Shown here piece by piece: positions 1 through 6,604 of a stretch of 56,097 nt of DNA. A model generated the notes under the pieces. It worked only from the letters and a program-made list of their open reading frames with translations. It searched no databases and was not told the origin of the DNA. The position numbers were made by a program, and so were the translations under genes. Source of the DNA: Azospirillum sp. 51_20 (lineage in GTDB: Bacteria; Pseudomonadota; Alphaproteobacteria; RF32; CAG-239); assembly GCA_001917175.1 (NCBI GenBank), contig MNTV01000033.1:48813-104909 (forward strand). The letters are read 5' to 3'. Each line of letters opens with the position of its first letter. The stretch's first letter is position 1.

Positions 1-78
1 TTCTCCTTCTCCTTCTCCTTCTCCTTCTCCTTCTCCTTCTCCTTCTCCTTCTCCTTCTCCTTCTCCTTCTCCTTCTCC
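1..78. repeat. (TTCTCC)13 hexanucleotide microsatellite at the window edge
   Basis: Thirteen uninterrupted TTCTCC units start at base 1, so the array probably continues to the left. One plus frame reads Ser-Pro repeats, then a short tail and a stop at 104-106; the minus frames read Glu-Lys, Gly-Glu or Arg-Arg. It could be the end of a low-complexity coding tail or a non-coding microsatellite, and no start codon inside the window decides this. Confidence 0.95.
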
Positions 79-250
79 TGTTCCTCTTTGCCGAGTCAGT
101 GTTTAGCACCCGTCATGGATATCCCCCGGTAAACCGATGGTTCTGAAACAGCAACCAAGCTAACGGTTTGCCCATGATCAAAGACGTGTGGCGGTGTTGT
201 CCCGATACCTAAGCATTCAATTCCCGGTAAACAGGGGCCGTAAGAAATGT
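79..250. other. Unassigned stretch, no gene recognised
   Basis: Between the microsatellite and the terminator of the first minus-strand gene I see no convincing open reading frame and no tRNA- or rRNA-like fold. An open frame on the plus strand from 188 to 517 runs antisense to the first membrane-protein gene and has no ribosome site, so it is not called. Confidence 0.5.
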
Positions 251-286
251 ATAAAAACAACAAAAGCGCCGAAAAGGCGCTTTTGT
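251..286 (-). terminator. Rho-independent terminator of the 329-1163 membrane-protein genes
   Basis: An 11-bp perfect stem (260-270 with 276-286) closes a five-base loop. On the minus strand it is followed by TGTTTTT. It lies about 40 bases beyond the stop codon of the 109-residue membrane protein. Confidence 0.85.
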
Positions 287-328
287 CGGAACGGGTTAAA
301 TTTGCTTCTTATTTTTCTCTTTATTGTT

Positions 329-658
329 TTAGTACCAGTAGAATTTCAAAAAATTATGCACATAGTACCAGCAGCCGCCAACCATGGTAAGGGAAACGGC
401 AAGCAGTCCCGCGCGTTTGGCGAGAGTCGCTTGTTTGAAGAAAAAACTGCGGTAAAGAAAAGCGAACGCAATTCCGTACGCGATCACGATCGCAAAATAA
501 ATCTGCCGGTGTTTTAATATGTTGGCGGGATTGGATATATAATAAGCCGGTCTACCGAAAAAGGAATTGAAAATTTCAAAGGCAAAAACCGAGAAAAAGA
601 TCAGCCAGCAGAAGGCAAAAATAAAATTTACACTGTTGGAAGTGAATTTATTGTTCAT
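329..658 (-). CDS. Small multi-pass membrane protein, array family member 1
   Basis: Function not recognised. The 109-residue product has about four hydrophobic segments: FIFAFCWLIFFSVFAF near residue 12, FAIVIAYGIAFAFLY near the middle, then LLAVSLTMVGGCWYY and a short aromatic end. Order and spacing of segments match the other small membrane proteins up to 6.4 kb, although identity is low. I start at the ATG at 658 because GGAG sits six bases upstream; the longer open frame to 727 would overlap the preceding gene. It is 40 bases downstream of the 154-residue relative and likely co-transcribed, ending at the terminator at 251-286. Its role, such as immunity or envelope protection, is not visible in the sequence. 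Confidence 0.75.
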   Translation of the reverse strand: MNNKFTSNSVNFIFAFCWLIFFSVFAFEIFNSFFGRPAYYISNPANILKHRQIYFAIVIAYGIAFAFLYRSFFFKQATLAKRAGLLAVSLTMVGGCWYYVHNFLKFYWY

Positions 659-698
659 GATAAGCTCCGATATAAAAAAGCGTCTTGTCAAAATCCTG

Positions 699-1163
699 TC
701 AGCGGATGTGTTCAAGGTAATAATCAAACCAAAACGAAGAGGTTATTTCCCATTCCGGATGCTGCTCAACGAAATAAACGTCAATATATGCCAGCATGAA
801 AGCCGGGATAAAAAGAAAAACGGACGCGATCAGAATGAAAGTCTTATGCCACAGGTTGCGCGGGCAGAGGAAGTAATGCCGGTAAAAACGCCAGGCGATC
901 CAAAGATATATAAACAGCAGTGCATAATGGACGGCCATATAAATATAAATGTTTCGTCCGTATGAGGCCGCACTGCGGAACACGCCGATATAAGCCCCGT
1001 CGACTTGTTTGAACAGGTAGCCGAAAAAAAGCAGCCATATGATCAAAAACGCCGAATTGAGCAGCAAATTATAGGCGTTAACCAGCCAGACCGGAAAATG
1101 AATATCATCGTCTTCGGTAAAAAATGCGGCAATTTGTTCGTATTTTGTTTTTTTGTCAGTCAT
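699..1163 (-). CDS. Small multi-pass membrane protein, array family member 2
   Basis: Function not recognised. The 154-residue product has an acidic soluble N-terminus of about 25 residues, then four hydrophobic helices beginning with the LLNSAFLIIWLLFFGYLF segment, and ends SSFWFDYYLEHIR. The late FW pair resembles the FWA ending of several array relatives. The ATG at 1163 has GGGG five bases upstream. A strong promoter (TTGACA, 17 bases, TATACA) lies directly upstream and overlaps a long inverted repeat, so this is probably the regulated first gene of a two-gene unit with the 109-residue protein. Confidence 0.8.
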   Translation of the reverse strand: MTDKKTKYEQIAAFFTEDDDIHFPVWLVNAYNLLLNSAFLIIWLLFFGYLFKQVDGAYIGVFRSAASYGRNIYIYMAVHYALLFIYLWIAWRFYRHYFLCPRNLWHKTFILIASVFLFIPAFMLAYIDVYFVEQHPEWEITSSFWFDYYLEHIR

Positions 1164-1172
1164 AACAACCCC

Positions 1173-1200
1173 ACAGTTTGCAACGGTTTATGCAAACTGT
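1173..1200. promoter_or_regulatory. Inverted repeat, candidate operator at the start site
   Basis: ACAGTTTGCA (1173-1182) and TGCAAACTGT (1191-1200) form a perfect 10-bp inverted repeat with an eight-base centre. It overlaps the -10 box and the expected transcription start. Because only part of it would be transcribed, a DNA operator is more likely than an RNA hairpin. Confidence 0.6.
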
Positions 1201-1226
1201 ATAATACAAACGATTTTGCTTGTCAA
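1198..1226 (-). promoter_or_regulatory. Sigma-70 type promoter of the 1163 gene
   Basis: On the minus strand TTGACA (1221-1226) is followed after exactly 17 bases by TATACA (1198-1203), 35 bases upstream of the start codon. A second TTGACA lies at 1244-1249. There is no competing gene in this AT-rich gap. Confidence 0.75.
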
Positions 1227-1251
1227 TTAAAAGTTGCTAAATTTGTCAATT

Positions 1252-1270
1252 TTACAACCATAGGTTGTAA
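1252..1270. promoter_or_regulatory. 19-bp palindrome upstream of the promoter
   Basis: TTACAACC-ATA-GGTTGTAA is a perfect 8-3-8 palindrome 26 bases upstream of the -35 box of the 1163 gene. Its position fits an activator or second repressor site. No regulator gene is nearby to pair with it. Confidence 0.5.
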
Positions 1271-1431
1271 TTCGTCTTAATACCTTAAAAAACATAAATT
1301 ATTATAGACGAATTTTTATAAAAATAAACATTTTTTTATTCTTGTCCGGATAAAATTTTTCATTTTCCGACATGTTATAAAAAGGAAGCGGTATTTTTGT
1401 TTTCTTTTGTCTGCCGATTCGCCGGCGGGAG

Positions 1432-2373
1432 TCATTCTGATGCCCAAAAGGCATTGTAACTGCTGTCATTTAAAATCGGCAATTCGTAAATTGCCGCAAA
1501 CAGCAGGAAGGCGATGACCGCGCACAAAGCCGAGCCGGCAAGGGCAACAATCCGGGGTTTGATCCTGCTTTCGGCGGCAAATATCATTTGTCCGAATTTA
1601 TAGAAGAAATAGCTGTAAACGACTGTCAGCACCGCGGCAAATATTGTATAGGCATATATATTGCCTTGATATGTCTGTCCGGGAATGATGATCACCGTAT
1701 ATATCCGGTAAAGAAAATAATAGAAAAATCCCCAGCCGCAGACAAAAAGCAGCTGTACGATTACCGTTGCCAGCATAATCATCGGCTTTTCGCGGGTGAA
1801 TTCTTTTGTCGGCAGTCCGTCGCCGTCATCGTTCATTAAACCTGTGTGCGGTTTTGCGGCATCATTCTGATCTTGGTTCCTGGAAGTTACGGTTTGTTTT
1901 ATGTCCGCGTCTGTTGAATTGTCTGTATAAGCGGCGGATAGGGATGAGACAGAACGATTTGCCCGGCTGTTTAACGCGACGGACCGTTTCGGCGTTTGCG
2001 GAGTTTTGTCCGCCGCTTTCGGACGGCCTGTCAGGCTGAAGCGTCTGCCGTTCTCTTCTGGCGTATTTTCGCAAACGACGGTTTTGTTTTTTTCCGGGGA
2101 GGACAGGAAAACTTTTTCTTTTTGTTCCGGCTTGCGGGAATGAGGGAAAAACGTCTGGTGCCGAACGTTTCCTGTCGGACGGTCGCTTTGCCGATTCTCT
2201 TTGTCTTGATTGTTTTTGGCGGAATCATAATCCGCTTTGCCGGCCGGCGACATTTCATCCGGAGACAGGATGATAGGCGTTTTTTCATCTTTGATTGAGA
2301 AAGAGCGGGCTTCTTTTTGGGGGATGCTGGGGTTCGTCGGAAATGTTTTTCCGACGGGCATTGGATGTTCCAT
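1432..2373 (-). CDS. Array-family membrane protein with a long disordered N-terminal extension
   Basis: Function not recognised. The 313-residue product has about 195 residues of polar, low-complexity sequence rich in Pro, Lys, Ser, Asp and Asn. This is followed by a four-helix block: LLFVCGWGFFYYFLY, the loop IIPGQTYQGNIYAY, then VVYSYFFYKFGQMIF, KPRIVALAGSALCAV and an ending YNAFWASE. The helix block aligns by eye with the 2717, 3299 and 4264 proteins (GWG-aromatic, IPG, NIY, YKFG, CA, FWA). The N-terminal extension is unique here and could be a cytoplasmic effector or interaction arm. The ATG at 2373 is preceded by AAGGA. Confidence 0.8.
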   Translation of the reverse strand: MEHPMPVGKTFPTNPSIPQKEARSFSIKDEKTPIILSPDEMSPAGKADYDSAKNNQDKENRQSDRPTGNVRHQTFFPHSRKPEQKEKVFLSSPEKNKTVVCENTPEENGRRFSLTGRPKAADKTPQTPKRSVALNSRANRSVSSLSAAYTDNSTDADIKQTVTSRNQDQNDAAKPHTGLMNDDGDGLPTKEFTREKPMIMLATVIVQLLFVCGWGFFYYFLYRIYTVIIIPGQTYQGNIYAYTIFAAVLTVVYSYFFYKFGQMIFAAESRIKPRIVALAGSALCAVIAFLLFAAIYELPILNDSSYNAFWASE

Positions 2374-2716
2374 GTTTTTATTTTCCTTGTTGCAACCTTT
2401 TAATTAAGCGCCGGAAGATAAAAATCAATGCTTGATTGTTAAATATTTCGCCTTGCCGCCTTCTGTTTTGAAAAGGGGATACGACTTGCCCGAAGCTGGA
2501 CCGGACTGTACAAAAAAATCGTTGCCTTCCGCGTTGAAGGGAGATTGATTTATCCCGGGGAAAAAATTGTTCGTCCGCCGGTGCGAAAGCTTTTCCGTCC
2601 GTCAAAAGTTGATTATCTTTAGGTTGCGATATGAAAAGATTGATTAATTGTCACGGAAAAAACAAAGTTTTTCTGCAACTCCATATTATGATTATGTAGG
2701 AAATCAAACAATTCTG
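2374..2716. other. Gap between array genes, no supported gene
   Basis: A 75-codon minus-strand frame (2378-2605) lacks a good ribosome site and resembles no neighbour. Near 2606-2625 the minus strand reads ATCAACTTTTGACGG, which resembles the outer end of the triplicated promoter module and may be its decayed remnant. Nothing else is recognised. Confidence 0.4.
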
Positions 2717-3127
2717 TCATTGTGCCCAAAAGGCCGTATACGTTCCTGAACGGAAAAAAGGCAAAAGCTGAACCCCGTTGTGTGCCGGGAATAACAAAAA
2801 AGCGCAAATCAGCGAGCAGAATATTGCCCATAATTTTAATTTCTGGGAAGTGTGAGAACTAAACAGCATTTTGCCGAATTTATAACAACAATAAGGGTAA
2901 ACTGCGGTAAGCAGTATGGTGTATAAAGTATCCGCATAAATGTTGCCCTTGGGGTTGGTTACTCCCGGAATAACAAATGAAGAATATAACCATAAAAGAT
3001 AAAGAAAGAAAACTCCCCATCCGAGGACAAAGATAATCTGCATTGTCAGTACGGCAGTTGCGGAAAGAGGGTTTTGTTTAAAATTGTCAATATATTCTTT
3101 GCCGTAGGCGATAATTTTATCTTTCAT
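2717..3127 (-). CDS. Array-family four-helix membrane protein (module copy A)
   Basis: Function not recognised. The 136-residue product starts with MKDKIIAYGKEYIDNF and NPLSATAVL, shared almost exactly with the 3299 and 4264 proteins. It then runs through IIFVLGWGVFFLYLL, the IPGVTNPKGNIYAD loop, YKFGKMLF and ICAFLLF, and ends TAFWAQ. I use the ATG at 3127: the longer frame to 3250 would begin inside the -35 box of the conserved promoter, so it cannot be the start. A GAAG-rich purine tract precedes the ATG. The 5' part and about 120 bases of upstream DNA are repeated at two other loci nearby, while the 3' half has diverged. Confidence 0.85.
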   Translation of the reverse strand: MKDKIIAYGKEYIDNFKQNPLSATAVLTMQIIFVLGWGVFFLYLLWLYSSFVIPGVTNPKGNIYADTLYTILLTAVYPYCCYKFGKMLFSSHTSQKLKLWAIFCSLICAFLLFPAHNGVQLLPFFRSGTYTAFWAQ

Positions 3128-3263
3128 TTTTTCTTCTTTCTTCTTTCTGTGACGTTTTGTAAAATATGTTCCTGTTTTGTTCTGTTTTGAGGCAAAAAAA
3201 CAATTTCTTAAACCTGTCCAAAAGATATAGTACAATTTTATTTCTGTCAATCAAAAGTTGATT
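3012..3263 (-). repeat. Triplicated 5' module, copy A
   Basis: About 250 bases comprise the promoter, the leader and roughly the first 35 codons of the 2717-3127 gene. They match copies B (3596-3839) and C (4574-4817) with only scattered differences, including a small insertion of TTCTTC repeats near 3131-3142. Similarity falls away beyond the first transmembrane helix. Confidence 0.9.
3222..3250 (-). promoter_or_regulatory. Promoter of module copy A
   Basis: TTGACA (3245-3250), 17 bases, TATCTT (3222-3227) on the minus strand. The arrangement is conserved in all three modules. It implies a leader of about 85 bases before the ATG at 3127. Confidence 0.75.
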
Positions 3264-3298
3264 TTTTCAGTTTATTGAATTGGGAGTTTTAAAATCTG

Positions 3299-3709
3299 TC
3301 AGTTGGCCCAAAAAGCGACACTGGTTTGAGGTAAAAAGGAAACGGCTTCTATCAGCAGTAACTGTAAAGGATATGCCGATATGGCACATAAAAGCGAAAG
3401 GGCTAAAATTATGAGCTTTGGTTTAAGAAGATTATTATTAAGAAAGAGAGTCTTAAAAGATTTACAAATGAAAAACAAAAACACAAAGGCTATGACTGTC
3501 AGCGAAAAAGCTTCCGGGTATATGGCGCTTTTTGTATATGTTCTGCCCGGAATTATATATTTTATGTATCTTTCGCACAAAAACATATAAAAAGTTCCCC
3601 ACCCGAGAATAAAGATAATCTGCATTGTCAGTATGGCGGTTGCGGAAAGAGGGTTTTGTTTAAAATTGTCAATATATTCTTTGCCGTAGGCGATAATTTT
3701 ATCTTTCAT
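3299..3709 (-). CDS. Array-family four-helix membrane protein (module copy B)
   Basis: Function not recognised. The 136-residue product shares the MKDKIIAYGKEYIDNF start and NPLSATAIL with its neighbours. It continues IIFILGWGTFYMFL, IIPGRTYTKSAIYP, a second hydrophobic block, KPKLIILALSLLCAIS and the ending SVAFWAN. The loop and helices 2-4 differ strongly from copies A and C although the first 40 codons are nearly identical, so divergence is concentrated in the C-terminal two thirds. I start at 3709 (MKDK); an in-frame ATG five codons earlier is less consistent with the other copies. Its own promoter lies at 3798-3826. Confidence 0.85.
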   Translation of the reverse strand: MKDKIIAYGKEYIDNFKQNPLSATAILTMQIIFILGWGTFYMFLCERYIKYIIPGRTYTKSAIYPEAFSLTVIAFVFLFFICKSFKTLFLNNNLLKPKLIILALSLLCAISAYPLQLLLIEAVSFLPQTSVAFWAN

Positions 3710-3839
3710 TTTTTCTTCTTTCAATGACGTTTTGTAAAGTATGTTCCTGTTTTGTTCTGCTTTGAGGCAAAAAAAACAATTTCTTAAACCTGTTCAAAAG
3801 ATATAGTACAATTTTATTTCTGTCAATCAAAAGTTGATT
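3596..3839 (-). repeat. Triplicated 5' module, copy B
   Basis: This copy matches A and C over the promoter, leader and N-terminal coding part of the 3299-3709 gene. It lacks a few bases of the TTCTTC tract just upstream of the start codon. Confidence 0.9.
3798..3826 (-). promoter_or_regulatory. Promoter of module copy B
   Basis: TTGACA (3821-3826), 17 bases, TATCTT (3798-3803) on the minus strand, as in copies A and C. Confidence 0.75.
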
Positions 3840-3883
3840 GCTGGTATTGCTTCGGTGCTTAAGGTTCAGAAGATAATGTTTGT

Positions 3884-4267
3884 TCAGATGAACAAGATCC
3901 CTAATGCCGAATAAAGTAATTCTGACAAAAAAGACCAAAAAACAAGGCAGCAAAGCGAGTTCATTAACGCGGCCGTTTTTTCGGTAAAGGAACTGTTATT
4001 GCCAAACATAACTTTTGCCATTTTATAAGCGACGTAAGTGTAGATTATAAAGATACCGCTTTCAGCAATAACCTTAATGTAAAAGCTTGTTTTGTCGGGA
4101 AAGTCTCCAAAGATATAATCGCTGAATTCTTTATACAGAGTGTAATAATATACTCCCCATTCCGATAGGAAAAGAAAATAAAACGTAAGGATAGCCGATA
4201 ATCTGCCCGGGTGTTTATGGAAATTTGAAAAAGACGTTTTTGTTGCGGGTAAAGTCTTTTGTGTCAT
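3884..4267 (-). CDS. Array-family four-helix membrane protein, second gene of the copy C unit
   Basis: Function not recognised. The 127-residue product is a more distant relative: HPGRLSAILTFYFLFLSEWGVYYYTLY corresponds to the NPLSATAVL and GWG-aromatic region of its neighbours, followed by SFYIKVIAESGIFIIYTYVAYKMAKVMF and two more hydrophobic stretches. It lacks the FWA ending. Its ATG overlaps the stop of the upstream 141-residue gene in an ATGA, which implies translational coupling and one transcript from promoter C. Two divergent family members made together suggest a paired or hetero-oligomeric product, but this is inference. Confidence 0.8.
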   Translation of the reverse strand: MTQKTLPATKTSFSNFHKHPGRLSAILTFYFLFLSEWGVYYYTLYKEFSDYIFGDFPDKTSFYIKVIAESGIFIIYTYVAYKMAKVMFGNNSSFTEKTAALMNSLCCLVFWSFLSELLYSALGILFI

Positions 4268-4689
4268 TTTTTCTCTCCTTCTTGTACAGCCCAGAAAGCA
4301 GTTGGTACGTTATCGCTGAAGCGGGGTATAAAACGCGCAATGCTGAACTCTCCCGAAATCAGGGCAAAAACAGCAGAGATAAGAATCGCGTAAAGTTTTA
4401 GGCGGAAGCCTTTGTTGATGGCAAACATATTCGGAAACAATCGGCAAAATATATAGGTATATACAAGAGTCTGAATTATAATATCCGCGCATTCGACATA
4501 AATATTGCTTTTAGGCCCCGATTGCCCGGGAATAACAATTGTAATAATGTTGCCCAAAATATAGTAAAAATACACTCCCCATCCAAGGACAAAGGTAATC
4601 TGCATTATCAATACGGCGGTTGCGGAAAGAGGGTTTTGTTTAAAATTGTCAATATATTCTTTGCCGTAAGCGATAATTTTATCTTTCAT
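4264..4689 (-). CDS. Array-family four-helix membrane protein (module copy C)
   Basis: Function not recognised. The 141-residue product starts MKDKIIAYGKEYIDNF with NPLSATAVLIM. It continues ITFVLGWGVYFYYIL, VIPGQSGPKSNIYVE, a long hydrophobic block, RLKLYAILISAVFALIS and TAFWAVQEGEKK. I start at 4689; the open frame to 4806 begins in the -35 box. It is first in a coupled pair with the 127-residue relative. Of the three modules this is closest to copy A across the promoter and leader, and it has diverged after the first helix. Confidence 0.85.
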   Translation of the reverse strand: MKDKIIAYGKEYIDNFKQNPLSATAVLIMQITFVLGWGVYFYYILGNIITIVIPGQSGPKSNIYVECADIIIQTLVYTYIFCRLFPNMFAINKGFRLKLYAILISAVFALISGEFSIARFIPRFSDNVPTAFWAVQEGEKK

Positions 4690-4817
4690 TTTTTCTTCTT
4701 TCTGTGACGTTTTGTAAAATATGTTCCTGTTTTGTTCTGTTTTGAGGCAAAAAAAACAATTTCTTAAACCTGTCCAAAAGATATAGTGCAATTTTATTTC
4801 TGTCAATCAAAAGTTGA
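4574..4817 (-). repeat. Triplicated 5' module, copy C
   Basis: This copy matches A and B over the promoter, leader and first codons of the 4264-4689 gene, with single-base differences such as GTGCAA for GTACAA in the promoter spacer. Confidence 0.9.
4778..4806 (-). promoter_or_regulatory. Promoter of module copy C
   Basis: TTGACA (4801-4806), 17 bases, TATCTT (4778-4783) on the minus strand. It drives the coupled pair 4689-3884. Confidence 0.75.
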
Positions 4818-4880
4818 AGAAAAAATGTTTTAGATAAAAATTTAATTGAAAAAATAATATGTACAATAATTGGTCGGCAT

Positions 4881-5615
4881 TTATTTTCTTCGTTTGTTCC
4901 AATCGTCATATTTGTAGTTCACATAGATATCCATTGGATATTCGCTGGCGCGGATGAATTTTGCCACTTCATCCATACTGTCGGTTGTATCAATACAGCC
5001 GGCAGATCCGGGAACTTCGCCGCCGTGGAGATAAAAACCTTCGCGGTGTTTGGTGTCGGTGCGAAAATCGTCCGGTTCAAGCCTGATCCGATAATTCCCC
5101 CATGAGCGTGTTCCGCCCTGCCAGGGTGTTTCTCCGTTGGGGCCTCGCCAGCTGCGGCTTTCCTTTTCCGGTGAATAGGTCTGCAGTTCGTCCGGATTTA
5201 AGTGCCAAACGCCCTCGGGGATGGGACCGTGATTTTCAATTTCTGTTGCCGCACGGCTTTGATATCCGGGTTTCCCGGACATGGCGGGCCAGGATTTTAA
5301 CGTTTTTTCATTATTAATTGCTGTCAGGGTTTGCCCGTCAAATTCCATTTCCGGAATGTCTTCGGAACCAAAAGCGGGCCAAAAAGAAACCGGTTTGCCG
5401 TTCCGATACAGGGTAAAGGTTGAGCCGTCGCTTTTCAGCTCTACGCGTGGTTTGGGCGTTCTCGGTTCCATGTCGTCATCATAGCCGGCGAGCTGCTGTT
5501 CGAGAAGTTCGCGCGTGGTCATTTCCTTTTTTGGCCGCGGAGTCATCTGTCTGTCTAATCCGTACATATTCAACAGAGCCGTGCGGATGTCGTCATCTTC
5601 TTCGTATCTACTCAT
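4881..5615 (-). CDS. Tlde1-like (DUF2778) L,D-transpeptidase-fold domain protein
   Basis: The 244-residue product has a polar N-terminus (1-65) and then a DUF2778/Tlde1-type domain. Landmarks are FTLYRNGKPVSFWPAFGS (67-84), LKSWPAMSGKPGY (106-118), NHGPIPEGVWHL (128-139) and the catalytic-type motif YLHGGEVPGSAGCID (195-209) with His197 and Cys207. Known family members are peptidoglycan-acting type VI effectors with L,D-carboxypeptidase/transpeptidase-exchange activity. There is no signal peptide, as in secreted effectors of that kind. I start at 5615 (AGGA eight bases upstream); the open frame to 5771 reads through a terminator-like leader. No type VI genes are in the window, so it could also be phage-derived or a housekeeping wall enzyme. 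Confidence 0.75.
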   Translation of the reverse strand: MSRYEEDDDIRTALLNMYGLDRQMTPRPKKEMTTRELLEQQLAGYDDDMEPRTPKPRVELKSDGSTFTLYRNGKPVSFWPAFGSEDIPEMEFDGQTLTAINNEKTLKSWPAMSGKPGYQSRAATEIENHGPIPEGVWHLNPDELQTYSPEKESRSWRGPNGETPWQGGTRSWGNYRIRLEPDDFRTDTKHREGFYLHGGEVPGSAGCIDTTDSMDEVAKFIRASEYPMDIYVNYKYDDWNKRRK

Positions 5616-5635
5616 TTCATATTCCTTTGCAAATT

Positions 5636-5770
5636 GAAAAAAGCGCCGGAAAGTTCCGGCGCGGGTTAAATAAAAAACTCCCGGCGCGATGTTGATGAGC
5701 GATGTAGCGAAGAAAGGAGCCGCGCCGGAAGAAAAGCGCCCTTCAAATCCGCAGGGCGGAAAAGGGCACA
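5636..5770 (-). promoter_or_regulatory. Structured leader with alternative hairpins before the Tlde1-like gene
   Basis: On the minus strand four related GC-rich segments occur: A (5721-5732), B (5678-5688), C (5654-5664) and D (5643-5651). A pairs with B (11 bp, one wobble), followed by six U. C pairs with D (9 bp), followed by six U. A also pairs perfectly with C over 11 bases, which would prevent both terminators. A further 6-bp hairpin lies near 5738-5760. The last U-tract is 21 bases before the start codon. This is the geometry of a transcription attenuator; the signal sensed is unknown. Confidence 0.5.
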
Positions 5771-5794
5771 AAAAAAGGCGGGAAAAACCGCCTT
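5770..5794 (-). terminator. Rho-independent terminator after the 5955-6428 gene
   Basis: On the minus strand AAGGCGG and CCGCCTT (5788-5794 and 5775-5781) form a 7-bp stem followed by a T-run. It separates the array member at 5955 from the Tlde1 leader. Confidence 0.8.
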
Positions 5795-5954
5795 GTCATA
5801 AATACGGCCTACCAACCGCATTATGGAAATAATCTATAACATAAACAGACGAAAAAATCAATAAAAACTCGCAACGGTTGTGGATAACTGTCCGCGTCAA
5901 ATAAAACGGCAGTTTGCCGGACGGGAGTTTCCGCGGGAGAATGGGGCGGATTTG

Positions 5955-6428
5955 TCAGCCGCGGGTGCGGACGAAACGAACGATGTCTGCGTCGGCCCAG
6001 GGGGTAAATTCAACTGCGGCAAGGTCGGGAAGAAGGGAGGAAAAACCTTCTTCAAGCAGCGGCAGCAGCCATGAAATCAGCAGAGCGATACCGGCTGAGC
6101 ACAACAAAATCAGCGTTTTTTTGCCGAGTCCCACTTTTTCGACGAACGTGCCGCGAAAAAAATACATAAAAGGCGGCACCGACAGTGCCAGGGTTACGGC
6201 AATTTCGAACATAACCATATAAACGCCGGAGCAGGGAACTTCCGGCAAAGAAAAGTCGCAATAGCAGCCTTTGGCAAGCACCGTGATCAGGACATGTCCG
6301 AGTTCGGTGAAAAAGAACCACCAGCCGGCGGCAAAAACGAAATCAAGGGCGCGGCCGACCGGCTTTCCGGCGGCGTTTTCGCGCGGCGCCCGGTAAGAAT
6401 AGGAAGGGGTAAAGCGTTTGTCCATCAT
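5955..6428 (-). CDS. Divergent array-family membrane protein
   Basis: Function not recognised. The 157-residue product has a basic N-terminus of about 25 residues and four hydrophobic segments: ALDFVFAAGWWFFFTELG, YMVMFEIAVTLALSVPPFMYFF, KTLILLCSAGIALLISWLL and a short C-terminal amphipathic part. The GW-aromatic signature in helix 1 and the segment spacing match the array to its left. It is more GC-rich than those genes, closer to the chromosomal background. Two ATG codons are adjacent (6428, 6425) and neither has a strong ribosome site. The gene is divergent from the HAD phosphatase. Confidence 0.75.
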   Translation of the reverse strand: MMDKRFTPSYSYRAPRENAAGKPVGRALDFVFAAGWWFFFTELGHVLITVLAKGCYCDFSLPEVPCSGVYMVMFEIAVTLALSVPPFMYFFRGTFVEKVGLGKKTLILLCSAGIALLISWLLPLLEEGFSSLLPDLAAVEFTPWADADIVRFVRTRG

Positions 6429-6604
6429 GTTTTTCTTTCAAAACGGGATTCGGTGCCTGCCACTATAAAACAAAACGACGGGATATACAATACCTTGTAC
6501 AGGCAACCCCGGAGCCGGCAAAAAACTGCCGTCAGCCTGTTTGTTTCCCTTGTATTTTTGCCAAATTGTTTTATTTTCATGTTAATGATACGTAGGAGGA
6601 GCAA

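Noticed and set aside
2378..2605. A 75-codon minus-strand frame in the gap between array genes
   Set aside because: No ribosome site, no hydrophobic pattern like its neighbours and no recognisable features.
3127..3250. N-terminal extension (MTEIKLYYIFWTGL...) on the array proteins
   Set aside because: Its start codon lies in the -35 box of the conserved promoter, so the extension cannot be translated from that transcript.
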